The notes below the pieces were generated by a model. That model was not told where the DNA came from and searched no databases. It saw only the letters and a list, made by a program, of their open reading frames with translations. DNA of 50,564 nt from Chryseobacterium daeguense DSM 19388 (GTDB taxonomy: Bacteria; Bacteroidota; Bacteroidia; Flavobacteriales; Weeksellaceae), in the NCBI RefSeq assembly GCF_000430825.1, contig NZ_AUMT01000020.1:1-50564 (forward strand), read 5' to 3'. Shown piece after piece: positions 42,423 to 50,564 of this stretch (the stretch's first letter is position 1; every line of letters begins with the position of its first letter). The translations under genes were made by a program, and so were the position numbers.

Positions 42423-44435
42423 ATGAGTAAATTAGATTCAAAAATTCCAGCAGGTCCTTTAAAGGATAAATGGAAAAATCATAAAGACCATATGAACCTT
42501 GTTGCACCAAACAACAGAGATAAAATTGATATTATTGTTGTTGGTACGGGTTTGGCAGGTGGTTCTGCCGCGGCTACTTTAGCAGAGCAGGGATATAATG
42601 TAAAGGCATTCTGCTATCAGGATTCTCCAAGAAGAGCACACTCTATTGCGGCTCAGGGAGGTATCAACGCAGCTAAAAATTATCAGGGAGACGGTGACTC
42701 TACGTACAGATTATTCTATGATACCATCAAAGGTGGTGATTATAGGGCAAGAGAGGCAAACGTTTACAGATTAGCGGAAGTTTCTGCAAATATTATTGAC
42801 CAGTGTGTGGCTCAGGGTGTTCCTTTCGGACGTGAGTACGGAGGTCAGCTGGATAACCGTTCATTTGGCGGGGTTCAGGTAAAAAGAACTTTCTATGCTA
42901 AAGGACAGACAGGTCAGCAGTTATTATTAGGTGCATATTCTGCAATGAGCCGTCAGATCGGTAAGGGCAGGATAAAAATGTATAACCGTCATGAAATGAT
43001 GGATCTTGTCATTGTAGACGGAAAAGCAAGAGGTATTATTGCAAGAAATCTTGTAACAGGCGAGGTTGAAAGACATTCTGCTCACGCTGTGGTAATTGCT
43101 TCGGGAGGTTACGGAAACGTATATTTCCTTTCTACCAACGCAATGGGTTCAAACGTTTCTGCGGCTTGGAAGATTCACAAAAAAGGAGCGTATTTCGCAA
43201 ATCCTTGCTACGTACAGATTCACCCTACTTGTATTCCTGTTCACGGAACTCAGCAGTCTAAGCTTACTCTGATGTCTGAATCATTAAGAAACTCAGGAAG
43301 AATCTGGGTTCCTAAGAAAATTGAAGATTCAGTCGCAATCAGAGAAGGTAAATTAAGACCTGAAAATATTAAAGAAGAAGACAGGGACTATTATCTTGAA
43401 AGAAGATATCCTGCGTTCGGTAACCTTGTACCTAGAGACGTTGCTTCAAGAGCAGCTAAGGAAAGATGTGACGCCGGTTTCGGAATCGAAAATAATGATA
43501 CAAAAGAAGGTGTTTACCTGGATTTCTCTACAGAAATCATGAAAAAAGGTAAAGAAGCCGCTATTGAAAAGCATATTCACAACCCTACAGATCAGCAGAT
43601 CTATGATTTAGGAAAAAAATGGGTGGAAGAAAAGTATGGAAACCTTTTCCAGATGTATGAAAAAATTACAGCTGATGATCCTTACAAAACTCCAATGAAG
43701 ATTTATCCTGCAGTTCACTACACCATGGGTGGTGTTTGGGTAGATTATAATCTTCAGTCTACAATTCCTGGATGTTTCGTAATTGGTGAGGCTAATTTCT
43801 CAGACCACGGAGCAAACAGACTGGGTGCTTCTGCGTTAATGCAGGGTCTTGCAGACGGATATTTCGTGCTTCCTTATACAATTGCTGATTACCTTTCTGC
43901 AGATATCAGAACGGGAGCAATTCCTACCAACACAGGTGCATTTGATGAGGCTGAGAAAGGAATTAAAGAAAAGATTGATTTCTTCTTAAATAATAACGGA
44001 ACGCATTCAGTAGACCATTTCCACAAGCAGTTAGGACACATTATGTGGAATAAAGTAGGTATGGGAAGAACACCTGAAGGCTTAAGAGAAGCAATTGAGG
44101 AAATCGAAGAAGTAAGAAATGATTTCTGGAAAAACGTAAAAGTTCCCGGAGATAATGACGGGATGAATACTGAGCTTGAAAAAGCATTCAGAGTGGCAGA
44201 CTTCCTTGAGCTGGGGCAGCTGATGGCGATCGATGCATTACACAGAAACGAATCTTGTGGAGGACATTTCCGTGAAGACCATTCTACTCCGGACGGAGAG
44301 GCGGAAAGAGATGATGTTAATTACAAATACGTCGGAGCTTGGGAATATCAGGGAAGCGACATCAATGCGGAAGTATTGCATAAAGAAGAGCTGATCTACG
44401 ATAACATCGAAGTAAAAACAAGAAGTTACAAATAA
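42423..44435 (+). CDS. sdhA: Succinate dehydrogenase/fumarate reductase flavoprotein
   Basis: 670 residues. FAD-binding start IIVVGTGLAGGSAAATLAEQ, the His that binds FAD covalently in RRAHSIAAQGGINAAK, and the catalytic region with VHYTMGGVWVDYN and the arginine of GANRLGASALM. It oxidises succinate to fumarate in the TCA cycle. Length fits the Bacteroidetes/epsilon type B enzyme. It lies 13 nt after sdhC. Confidence 0.96.
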   Translation: MSKLDSKIPAGPLKDKWKNHKDHMNLVAPNNRDKIDIIVVGTGLAGGSAAATLAEQGYNVKAFCYQDSPRRAHSIAAQGGINAAKNYQGDGDSTYRLFYDTIKGGDYRAREANVYRLAEVSANIIDQCVAQGVPFGREYGGQLDNRSFGGVQVKRTFYAKGQTGQQLLLGAYSAMSRQIGKGRIKMYNRHEMMDLVIVDGKARGIIARNLVTGEVERHSAHAVVIASGGYGNVYFLSTNAMGSNVSAAWKIHKKGAYFANPCYVQIHPTCIPVHGTQQSKLTLMSESLRNSGRIWVPKKIEDSVAIREGKLRPENIKEEDRDYYLERRYPAFGNLVPRDVASRAAKERCDAGFGIENNDTKEGVYLDFSTEIMKKGKEAAIEKHIHNPTDQQIYDLGKKWVEEKYGNLFQMYEKITADDPYKTPMKIYPAVHYTMGGVWVDYNLQSTIPGCFVIGEANFSDHGANRLGASALMQGLADGYFVLPYTIADYLSADIRTGAIPTNTGAFDEAEKGIKEKIDFFLNNNGTHSVDHFHKQLGHIMWNKVGMGRTPEGLREAIEEIEEVRNDFWKNVKVPGDNDGMNTELEKAFRVADFLELGQLMAIDALHRNESCGGHFREDHSTPDGEAERDDVNYKYVGAWEYQGSDINAEVLHKEELIYDNIEVKTRSYK

Positions 44436-44459
44436 TCTCCAATCTATAAATATAACATT

Positions 44460-45227
44460 ATGAGTGCAAAAAAAGGCTTACATCTTACGCTGAAAATTTG
44501 GAGACAAAAAAATAATAAATCTAAAGGTCAGTTTGAGACTTATAAAATATCGGATGTTTCTACAGATTCTTCATTTCTGGAGATGCTGGACATCCTGAAC
44601 GAAAATCTTATTAACGAAGGAAAAGAGCCGGTAGCTTTCGATCACGACTGTCGTGAGGGGATCTGCGGGATGTGTTCTCTTTACATCAACGGTAGAGCGC
44701 ACGGCCCGGATACAGGGATCACTACCTGCCAGCTTCACATGAGAATGTTCAAAGACGGTGAAACTATCGTTATTGAACCTTGGAGAAGTGCTGCTTTCCC
44801 GGTAATTAAAGATTTAATTGTAGACAGGAGCGCATTCGACAGGGTAATGGCTGCAGGTGGTTTCATTTCAGTGAACACTTCAGGGAATACTTTGGATGCC
44901 AATGCAATTCCGGTTCCTAAAGATGATGCAGACAAGGCAATGGATGCCGCTGCTTGTATCGCTTGTGGGGCTTGTGTGGCTTCATGTAAAAACGGATCTG
45001 CGATGCTGTTCGTAGGTGCTAAAGTTTCTCAGTTCGCATTACTTCCTCAGGGTAGAGTAGAAGCGAAAAGAAGAGTTCTGAACATGGTGAAAGCTATGGA
45101 CGAGGAAGGATTCGGAAACTGTTCAAATACAGGTGCTTGCGAGGTGGAATGTCCTAAAGGAATTTCCCTTGAAAACATCGCCAGAATGAACAGAGAATAC
45201 ATGGCAGCTTTCGTTGACAAAGGATAG
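44460..45227 (+). CDS. sdhB: Succinate dehydrogenase iron-sulfur subunit
   Basis: 255 residues. A [2Fe-2S] ferredoxin domain with HDCREGICGMCSLYINGRAHG, then the [4Fe-4S]/[3Fe-4S] helical domain with CIACGACVASCKN and CSNTGACEVECPKGI. It passes electrons from FAD to the heme subunit. Last gene of the operon, with a terminator 20 nt behind it. Confidence 0.96.
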   Translation: MSAKKGLHLTLKIWRQKNNKSKGQFETYKISDVSTDSSFLEMLDILNENLINEGKEPVAFDHDCREGICGMCSLYINGRAHGPDTGITTCQLHMRMFKDGETIVIEPWRSAAFPVIKDLIVDRSAFDRVMAAGGFISVNTSGNTLDANAIPVPKDDADKAMDAAACIACGACVASCKNGSAMLFVGAKVSQFALLPQGRVEAKRRVLNMVKAMDEEGFGNCSNTGACEVECPKGISLENIARMNREYMAAFVDKG

Positions 45228-45246
45228 AATTGATTTAATATACCAC

Positions 45247-45282
45247 AAAAAATCGTCTCCTGAATGGATGACGATTTTTTTT
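45247..45282 (+). terminator. Rho-independent terminator of sdhCAB
   Basis: AAAAAATCGTC pairs with GACGATTTTTT (45247-45257, 45270-45280) across a 12-nt loop, then more T. Confidence 0.75.
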
Positions 45283-45312
45283 AGTTAAATCTTTCATAAA
45301 ACTAGTATTTAA

Positions 45313-45344
45313 TTGCAATTAGTATATCTAAAAACTTATTTTTG
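45313..45344 (+). promoter_or_regulatory. Promoter TTG-N21-TATTTTTG
   Basis: The -33 TTG at 45313-45315 is also the first possible in-frame start of the next ORF, and -7 TATTTTTG is 45337-45344. The gene must therefore start downstream, at ATG 45364. Confidence 0.6.
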
Positions 45345-45363
45345 CGTAATTATAAAATTCAAA

Positions 45364-46908
45364 ATGAAAAAATATCTTTTATTGTTTATCATCGCGGTTT
45401 TTGCGATGTCTTGCTCTAAAAAAGTAGAAGTAAAAGGAAAAATCACAGGTGGATCTCCATTAGAGAGAATCGAATTCATTGAGGCTTCAGGTGTGGCCAC
45501 TTTACCATTAATTAATGTCGGAGTAAATAAAGACGGAACTTTCGCGGGAAGTTTTGAAGCTCCTAAAAGCGGAATGTATGTGATTTCCTATGGTGGAAAA
45601 CAAAATTTAATTTATTTAAAAGGAGGTCAGAAACTTGAGATTTCAGGAAACGGAATGACTTTCCCTTCAGAATACGTAATCACGGGTGATGCTAAAAAGA
45701 ATAACGATTTCTTCACAGCAACTCAAAAATATCTTTCAACATACGCTCAGACGGTTAACATGAATGAGCTGATCATGAAAGACGAGAAAACATTCTTAAA
45801 AGGAATTGAAAAAGTACAGGCAGATATCAATAAAAATATTGAAGAAAATGTAAAAAAATTCAATCCTGATAATGAAATCATCACTTGGAAGAAAAATGAC
45901 CTGGCGAGCACTTTGCTTACCATCATGAACCAGTATGACATCACGCATAAGCAAATGGGGAACCCATCTTTCAAAGTAACAAAGGCTTTCACTGATTTTG
46001 AAAACAAACTTCAGGAAAACAAAGATGTGATGGTGAAGGAAAACCCATTCTACAGACAATATCTTTTGGGTAAAATGAGCCCGGATTTCCAGAAATATGC
46101 GGAAGCAAACAGTAAAGGAAAAACGGATATCACTACCTCAGAATTATTTACGGAATATCTTAAAAAGAACCAGAAAGACCTTTCACAGACGGCTAAAGAT
46201 TATCTATTGGCTTTTGTAATGGCTCAGTCTGACATTCATCCGGGATCACCTCAGAAAACGGTTGAGAAAATCAAGAAAATCATTGATGAAGACATTAAAG
46301 ATGCTACCATTAAAGAAGATTTAAAGAAAATCCAGTTCGCTATCAACGGTTTCAAAGTGGGTGAGCCTGCTCCTGGAGCATCATTGGTGAAGCAGGATGG
46401 GAAATCTTACAATCTTTCTGAAAACAAAGGAAAGCCTTATTTGTTAACTTTCTACGCTTCTTGGAACCCGTACATCGGGGAGGCTACAGTTCCTGTACTA
46501 AAAGAGGTTGTGAATTTTTACAAGTCTAAAATGAACTTCGTTTATGTAAATGTAGACGACACAAAAGATCAGTTTGTAAAAACAAGCAATTCATTATTAA
46601 AAGGAATTACAGGAGTAAATGTTTACGGAGACGGAGGATTAAATTCCGATATTGCTAAAAAATATGGAGTTTATGGATTCAAATTGCCTTGCTTTATTGT
46701 AATAGATAAAGATGGTAAGATTGCAAGTAAACCGTTCTTTAATCTTGGAGACCCTGAATTGGTTACTGTTTTGGATAAGCAGACAGGTCTTTCTGCTCCA
46801 AAAGTAAACCCGAATGTTCAATTACAGCCTGGTATGGGTATGGATCCTGCAGCAGCGGCTCAGCAAGCGCCACAACCCGCAAATCCTCAGCCGGCTCAGA
46901 CAAAATAA
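45364..46908 (+). CDS. Thioredoxin-fold (TlpA-like) lipoprotein lacking the CxxC site
   Basis: 514 residues from ATG 45364. The lipoprotein signal ends AMSCSKK (Cys17). An N-terminal DUF4369-like beta domain (~22-110) is followed by a helical linker and a C-terminal thioredoxin/redoxin domain (~330-475). Where TlpA proteins carry WCxxC this one reads FYASWNPYIGEATVP, with no Cys, so it cannot do disulfide exchange there; one Cys remains in GFKLPCFIVID near the cis-Pro. The tail is Gln/Pro/Ala-rich. It probably acts as a binding or scaffold protein at the membrane. Confidence 0.82.
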   Translation: MKKYLLLFIIAVFAMSCSKKVEVKGKITGGSPLERIEFIEASGVATLPLINVGVNKDGTFAGSFEAPKSGMYVISYGGKQNLIYLKGGQKLEISGNGMTFPSEYVITGDAKKNNDFFTATQKYLSTYAQTVNMNELIMKDEKTFLKGIEKVQADINKNIEENVKKFNPDNEIITWKKNDLASTLLTIMNQYDITHKQMGNPSFKVTKAFTDFENKLQENKDVMVKENPFYRQYLLGKMSPDFQKYAEANSKGKTDITTSELFTEYLKKNQKDLSQTAKDYLLAFVMAQSDIHPGSPQKTVEKIKKIIDEDIKDATIKEDLKKIQFAINGFKVGEPAPGASLVKQDGKSYNLSENKGKPYLLTFYASWNPYIGEATVPVLKEVVNFYKSKMNFVYVNVDDTKDQFVKTSNSLLKGITGVNVYGDGGLNSDIAKKYGVYGFKLPCFIVIDKDGKIASKPFFNLGDPELVTVLDKQTGLSAPKVNPNVQLQPGMGMDPAAAAQQAPQPANPQPAQTK

Positions 46909-46928
46909 TTTAAATTGACTCTAGATAG

Positions 46929-46957
46929 AAACCTTGTCTTCGGATAAGGTTTTTTTT
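46929..46957 (+). terminator. Rho-independent terminator
   Basis: AAACCTTGTC/GATAAGGTTT stem (46929-46938, 46943-46952, one G-T pair) with a UUCG tetraloop and a T-run. Confidence 0.85.
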
Positions 46958-46961
46958 ATTG

Positions 46962-46969
46962 TATTTTTG
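46962..46969 (+). promoter_or_regulatory. -7 element (TATTTTTG) for rlmD
   Basis: Perfect TAnnTTTG directly after the preceding terminator, 75 nt before ATG 47045. Confidence 0.5.
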
Positions 46970-47044
46970 CAGACTGAATATGCAGCAGTTTGTTAAAGTT
47001 TAAAATCTTTGACAAGTTTTAAAATTAATAATAGAAATCTTTTA

Positions 47045-48454
47045 ATGAAAAGAAATAAGAAAAATATAATTCTTGAAAATATAAAACTCTTAAATGCAGG
47101 GGCTAAAGGTGTTGCAATAGGGAGAACCGAAGAAGGTAAGACGGTAATGGTTTCGGGTGCCATTCCGGGAGATGTTGTAAACGTAAGAGTAAAAAAGGCA
47201 AAATCAAAGTACTATGAAGGTGAAGCGATAGAAGTTATCGAAAGATCACCGTACAGAGTAGAGCCGAAATGTATTCACTTCGGTGTTTGCGGAGGCTGCA
47301 AATGGCAGAATATGAGCTATGAAAAGCAATTGGCCTTCAAGCAGGAAGAAGTTTATAATAATATTAAAAGAATCGGTGGTATCGAAAACTTTGAAACCGT
47401 TCCTATTTTGGGTTCCGAGGAACATTATTTTTATAGAAATAAAATGGAATTTTCTTTTTCCAATGCACGCTGGCTTACTCAGTATGAGATCAGCTCAGAA
47501 GAAAACTTTGGGAATAGAGACGCTTTAGGTTTCCATATTCCGGGAATGTGGAGCAAAATTCTAGACCTTAAAGAATGTTTCCTTCAGGAAGATCCTTCTA
47601 ATGCAATCAGGCTGGCCGTAAAGCAATATGCAGTAGAAAACGGCCTGGAATTTTTTGATGTAAAAAATCAGGAAGGCTTCTTGAGAACTTTAATGATGAG
47701 ACAAAACTCAAAAGGCGAATGGATGGTCCTTTTCCAGCTGTACAGGGAAGAAGAGGAAAACAGAAAAAAGCTTTTTGATTTCCTGCTGGCAACTTTCCCT
47801 CAGATTAAAACGCTGGTTTATGCCATTAATCCTAAGCAGAATGATTCTATTTATGATCTGAATATTAATGTATATTTCGGAGAGGGATATTTAATGGAGG
47901 AAATGGACGGTTTGAAATTTAAAATAGGCCCTAAATCTTTCTTCCAGACGAATTATAAGCAGGCTTTGGAATTGTACAGGAAAACCCTTGAATTTGCCGA
48001 TTTAAAAGGTGACGAAGTGGTGTATGATCTGTACACCGGAACAGGAACTATTGCCCAGTATGTAGCGCGAAATGCAAAGCAGGTGATCGGTATAGAATCT
48101 GTTCAGGAAGCTATTGATGCAGCAATCGAACATGCGGAACTAAATGGCTTAACGAATACTACATTCTACTGCGGAGATATGAAGGATATTTTTAATGATG
48201 AATTTCTTGCAAATCATCCGAAAGCAGATGTATTAATCACCGATCCGCCAAGAGACGGAATGCACCAGAAAGTGGTGGAGCAGATTTTAAAGCTTTCACC
48301 TGAAAAAGTGGTGTATGTAAGCTGTAATTCTGCGACACAGGCGAGAGATCTTGCTTTAATGAAAGAGCATTATGATGTAGTGAAAATTTTACCGGTAGAT
48401 ATGTTCCCGCAAACTCATCATGTGGAAAATATAGCATTGCTGATTAAAAAATAA
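47045..48454 (+). CDS. rlmD: 23S rRNA (uracil-5-)-methyltransferase, RlmD/RumA type
   Basis: 469 residues from ATG 47045 (the frame opens at TTG 47009). N-terminal TRAM domain, then CIHFGVCGGCKWQ with three of the four [4Fe-4S] cysteines (the fourth likely in DLKECFLQ). The C-terminal methyltransferase domain has the SAM motif VVYDLYTGTGTIAQYVA, LITDPPRDGM and the catalytic Cys in YVSCNSATQARDL. It makes m5U in 23S rRNA or a related RNA; U1939 versus U747 specificity cannot be settled by eye. Confidence 0.92.
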   Translation: MKRNKKNIILENIKLLNAGAKGVAIGRTEEGKTVMVSGAIPGDVVNVRVKKAKSKYYEGEAIEVIERSPYRVEPKCIHFGVCGGCKWQNMSYEKQLAFKQEEVYNNIKRIGGIENFETVPILGSEEHYFYRNKMEFSFSNARWLTQYEISSEENFGNRDALGFHIPGMWSKILDLKECFLQEDPSNAIRLAVKQYAVENGLEFFDVKNQEGFLRTLMMRQNSKGEWMVLFQLYREEEENRKKLFDFLLATFPQIKTLVYAINPKQNDSIYDLNINVYFGEGYLMEEMDGLKFKIGPKSFFQTNYKQALELYRKTLEFADLKGDEVVYDLYTGTGTIAQYVARNAKQVIGIESVQEAIDAAIEHAELNGLTNTTFYCGDMKDIFNDEFLANHPKADVLITDPPRDGMHQKVVEQILKLSPEKVVYVSCNSATQARDLALMKEHYDVVKILPVDMFPQTHHVENIALLIKK

Positions 48455-48491
48455 ATTATTTAAATTTGACCATCAAATCTAAAATATACAG

Positions 48492-48974
48492 ATGAAATAT
48501 TTTAAATTTATCATAACCATATGTTTTCTGGGACTGCTGTTTTCATGCGGTGGAGACGATGACATCTGTGAAAGTGGCGAAGGTACCCCAAGAATGAAGG
48601 TGTCTTTTAAAAATTTTGAAACAGGAAAAGAAAAGACAGTAGATTCACTTTATGTAGCGGTGGACTATGGCTCCGGAAAAGTGGAGCTTGGGAAACAGAC
48701 AGCAATAAAATCCAGGGTAATTCCTTTGAGGGTTGATGATTCTCCTTATACGGACGTATACTTCAGATTATCAGATAAAGGACCGGAATCAAAGGTTAGA
48801 ATCAACTATACCACTACAGCTACTTATGTTTCGCCGGGATGTGGGGTGAAGAAAACATATGAAAATTTAAACTCGGTGTTAGAACCGTCAGCAACTAATC
48901 CGGTGAAGCAGATAGAAGCCGGGCAAAACTTTATAGAGAATGAAGACAAGACTAATCTTTACCTTCTTTTTTAG
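48492..48974 (+). CDS. DUF6452 family lipoprotein
   Basis: 160 residues. The lipoprotein signal ends LFSCGGDDD (Cys19), with an acidic stretch after the lipid Cys that fits surface export. The body is predicted beta-rich with Cys26 and the late Cys in SPGCGVKK. Function unknown. In flavobacteria it stands next to rlmD and DUF6048. Its 3' end overlaps the next gene by 35 nt in another frame. Confidence 0.8.
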   Translation: MKYFKFIITICFLGLLFSCGGDDDICESGEGTPRMKVSFKNFETGKEKTVDSLYVAVDYGSGKVELGKQTAIKSRVIPLRVDDSPYTDVYFRLSDKGPESKVRINYTTTATYVSPGCGVKKTYENLNSVLEPSATNPVKQIEAGQNFIENEDKTNLYLLF

Positions 48975-49599
48975 TTTAATCAGCCTTTTGAGCTTTGCTC
49001 AGGAAGAAAAGGAAGCAAAAAAAGAAAAATGGAAATATGAACCGAACTTTATGGTTGGTTTTGATGTTCTCAATACTGGAGTTTCATTTTTTTCGGACAG
49101 GCAGCTGTATCAGGGGTTTATTTCATCTAAAATCAAGGATAATATTCACGCTGTTGTAGAAGCCGGTTTTGAATCTAATATTTACAATAAAAACAGCTAT
49201 GATGCAAAAGCAAACGGCCCCTTCCTGAAACTGGGTGCATTTTATATGCTTGCAAAAGACCCTGAAAATGAATTCAATGGCTTTTATGCCGGAGGTAAGG
49301 CCGCAGGATCATTTTACACTCAGGAATATATGGCAGTTCCTGTTCGTGGTTATGGAGGAAGCAGCTCTTCTTTGACTTTTCCGTCCTCCACCCAATCATC
49401 TTATTGGCTGGAAGGTACGCTGGGTGGGAGAGTGCAGCTATTTGAATCCAATTTTTATATTGATGTCAATCTTCAGCCACGATACATGATTTTCACTACA
49501 AAGCAGGATGATATCCAGCCGATGATTGTTCCGGGCTTTGGAAAAAGCTCTTCTAAATTCAATCTTGGTTTTGCATGGAATATCGCATATAAGTTTTAA
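48940..49599 (+). CDS. DUF6048 family outer-membrane beta-barrel-like protein
   Basis: 219 residues. The signal peptide MKTRLIFTFFFSLISLLSFA is followed by a Lys/Glu linker and a predicted small beta-barrel of alternating strands, ending in an aromatic residue (FAWNIAYKF) as outer-membrane proteins do. It overlaps the DUF6452 gene by 35 nt, so the pair is translated together and may form one surface complex. Confidence 0.82.
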   Translation: MKTRLIFTFFFSLISLLSFAQEEKEAKKEKWKYEPNFMVGFDVLNTGVSFFSDRQLYQGFISSKIKDNIHAVVEAGFESNIYNKNSYDAKANGPFLKLGAFYMLAKDPENEFNGFYAGGKAAGSFYTQEYMAVPVRGYGGSSSSLTFPSSTQSSYWLEGTLGGRVQLFESNFYIDVNLQPRYMIFTTKQDDIQPMIVPGFGKSSSKFNLGFAWNIAYKF

Positions 49600-49828
49600 A
49601 TAAAATTTGCACAAATTTAATTTAATATTAAATATTTTCTAATTTAGATTTACATGTAGAAATATTATTAAATATTTGTCTCAATTAAGTGAAAAATATA
49701 AAAAACTGAATTATTTAGTTTGTATTTAATCTGGTATTGTATTTAATATTTATTAATAAATTAGACGTATTATTATTGTTTTGTGTTTTTAATATTGTTA
49801 TTTTTATCAAATTAAAAACAAAAAAAAC

Positions 49829-50228
49829 ATGCGGAAAATTATTTTCTCTTTATTTTTTGGAATAATTGGCGGCCTTGCCTCTGCGCAGTGGACCCCCACA
49901 ATTCCCGACTCAGGATTAAGAAAACCGAACGTAAGAAATTACTATAAGCTTGATCTTGAAAAAATAAAGTCTCAGCTTAAAAATGCACAAGAAACCGGGC
50001 CAAATGCTAGACCGGTAGAAATTTCTTTGCCAACTATTGATGGCAAAATCGAAAAATTTTCAGTTTACAGCTTTCCTGTTGTTGTAAAGAGCCTTGCAGA
50101 TAGATATCAGCTGGGTTCTTATGTAGGAGTAGGGATTGATGATCCGTCAAAATTTCTAAGATTCTCTGTAGCTCCTAACGATTTTCAGTCAATGATTATC
50201 AAGGATGGACAATACGAATTTATTGAGC
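49829..50228 (+). pseudogene. 5' fragment of a secreted metalloprotease-like gene cut by an IS element
   Basis: About 133 residues: signal peptide MRKIIFSLFFGIIGGLASA, then a pro-region with YVGVGIDDPSKFLRFSVAP and FQSMIIKDGQYEFIE, which resembles the N-terminal part of flavobacterial reprolysin/M12-type metalloproteases. Homology ends near 50228, where the IS terminus begins; the frame then runs 20 more codons into IS DNA to a stop at 50290. No catalytic HExxH remains in the window. The 229-nt upstream region is very AT-rich with no clear -7 element. Confidence 0.7.
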
Positions 50229-50564
50229 TGAACTTGCAACTATTTTTGAGACAAAATTTATATACTCTTTATGCTACATTTTTAGATTGATTAGACATTA
50301 AATTTTGATACTCTCTTATGGTTAAATTTCCTAAAGCTGAATGCCTTCTCTGGGTGTTGTAAAATGTTTCTATATATTCAAACACAGAGTTTTTGGCGTG
50401 GTCTCTAGTTTCATATTTATTTTGATAGACAAGTTCGGTTTTCAGAGTTTTGAAAAAACTCTCCGCTACAGCATTATCATAGCAATTTCCCTTTCCACTC
50501 ATACTTCGGGTAATATTTTTCCCGACTATTGACGTAAATTCTGTGCACGCATACTGTATCCCTC
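50229..50564 (-). mobile_element. IS3-family insertion sequence, 3' end, continuing beyond window
   Basis: It begins at TGAACTTGCAACTATTTTTG (50229), which looks like an IS3 terminal repeat starting with TG, 40 nt outside the transposase stop. The left part lies outside the window, so length, target duplication and completeness are unknown. Confidence 0.75.
50269..50564 (-). CDS. IS3-family transposase OrfB (DDE), C-terminal part
   Basis: About 98 residues, 5' end outside the window. GIQYACTEFTS is the region after the second Asp of the DDE triad, GNCYDNAVAESFFKTLKTE carries the catalytic Glu, and NTQRRHSALGNLTIREY is the typical IS3 end. This rve-type integrase domain cuts and joins the element ends. 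The frame has no stop up to the window edge. Confidence 0.92.
   Translation of the reverse strand, partial: GIQYACTEFTSIVGKNITRSMSGKGNCYDNAVAESFFKTLKTELVYQNKYETRDHAKNSVFEYIETFYNTQRRHSALGNLTIREYQNLMSNQSKNVA

Overview
The window is an AT-rich chromosomal segment of a Flavobacteriia member, most likely Chryseobacterium or a close Weeksellaceae relative. Several features point there: many genes follow the Bacteroidetes -7 promoter element TAnnTTTG; lipoproteins end their signal with a Cys and sometimes an acidic export signal; and several lineage-typical families occur (DUF3276/PUR-alpha, DUF2480, DUF6452-DUF6048, long NusB, ribosomal bTHX, BshB1, type-B succinate dehydrogenase, lipid A/Kdo enzymes). 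The assignment rests on gene content and motifs only.

Layout. 1-3.4 kb: dsbD-like reductase (cut by the window edge) coupled to tilS, then a divergent OmpA-like lipoprotein. 3.4-9.2 kb: O-methyltransferase, NlpC/P60 hydrolase, DUF1648 protein and Kdo transferase, meeting a convergent acyltransferase-glycosyltransferase-unknown operon. 9.3-19.7 kb: lipocalin-like lipoprotein, leuS, an exbB-exbD-exbD-tonB operon, a PstS-like lipoprotein, a TPR protein and bshB1. 19.7-24.2 kb: tRNA-His, DUF3276, an ABC exporter, nusB-DUF1573-yajC and a REP-like palindrome. 24.2-28.7 kb: an SDR enzyme, then a Ku/LigD end-joining operon. 28.7-35.3 kb: Hsp20, aspS, and a seven-gene ECF-sigma operon (sigma, anti-sigma, YHS, DoxX, DinB, NRDE/TANGO2, ATP-grasp). 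35.3-41.6 kb: MATE pump, bTHX, DUF937, DUF2480, lpxB and comEC. 41.7-50.6 kb: sdhCAB, a thioredoxin-fold lipoprotein without CxxC, rlmD, DUF6452-DUF6048, and a metalloprotease-like gene cut by an IS3-family element that runs off the window.

How the genes relate. Much of the window is envelope biology: lipid A/Kdo synthesis, surface glycan modification, TonB energisation and lipoproteins. The rest is core information processing (LeuRS, AspRS, TilS, NusB, RlmD, tRNA-His) and respiration (SdhCAB).

Three spots deserve most attention. (1) The end-joining ligase is split so that its PE domain is in one frame and LIG-POL in the -1 frame. They join exactly at an A9 run containing the slippery heptamer A AAA AAA, and the LIG-POL part has no good start codon of its own, which suggests a frameshift-made LigD or a homopolymer mutation/assembly error. 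(2) The ECF-sigma operon pairs an Ntn-type NRDE protein with an ATP-grasp ligase and a DinB/YfiT-like protein and resembles no named system I know. (3) Several genes have a perfect -7 element only 4-5 nt before the ATG, which predicts leaderless or almost leaderless mRNAs.

Several genes have long in-frame upstream extensions beginning at TTG or GTG. Where the -7 element lies inside such an extension I moved the start downstream and say so.
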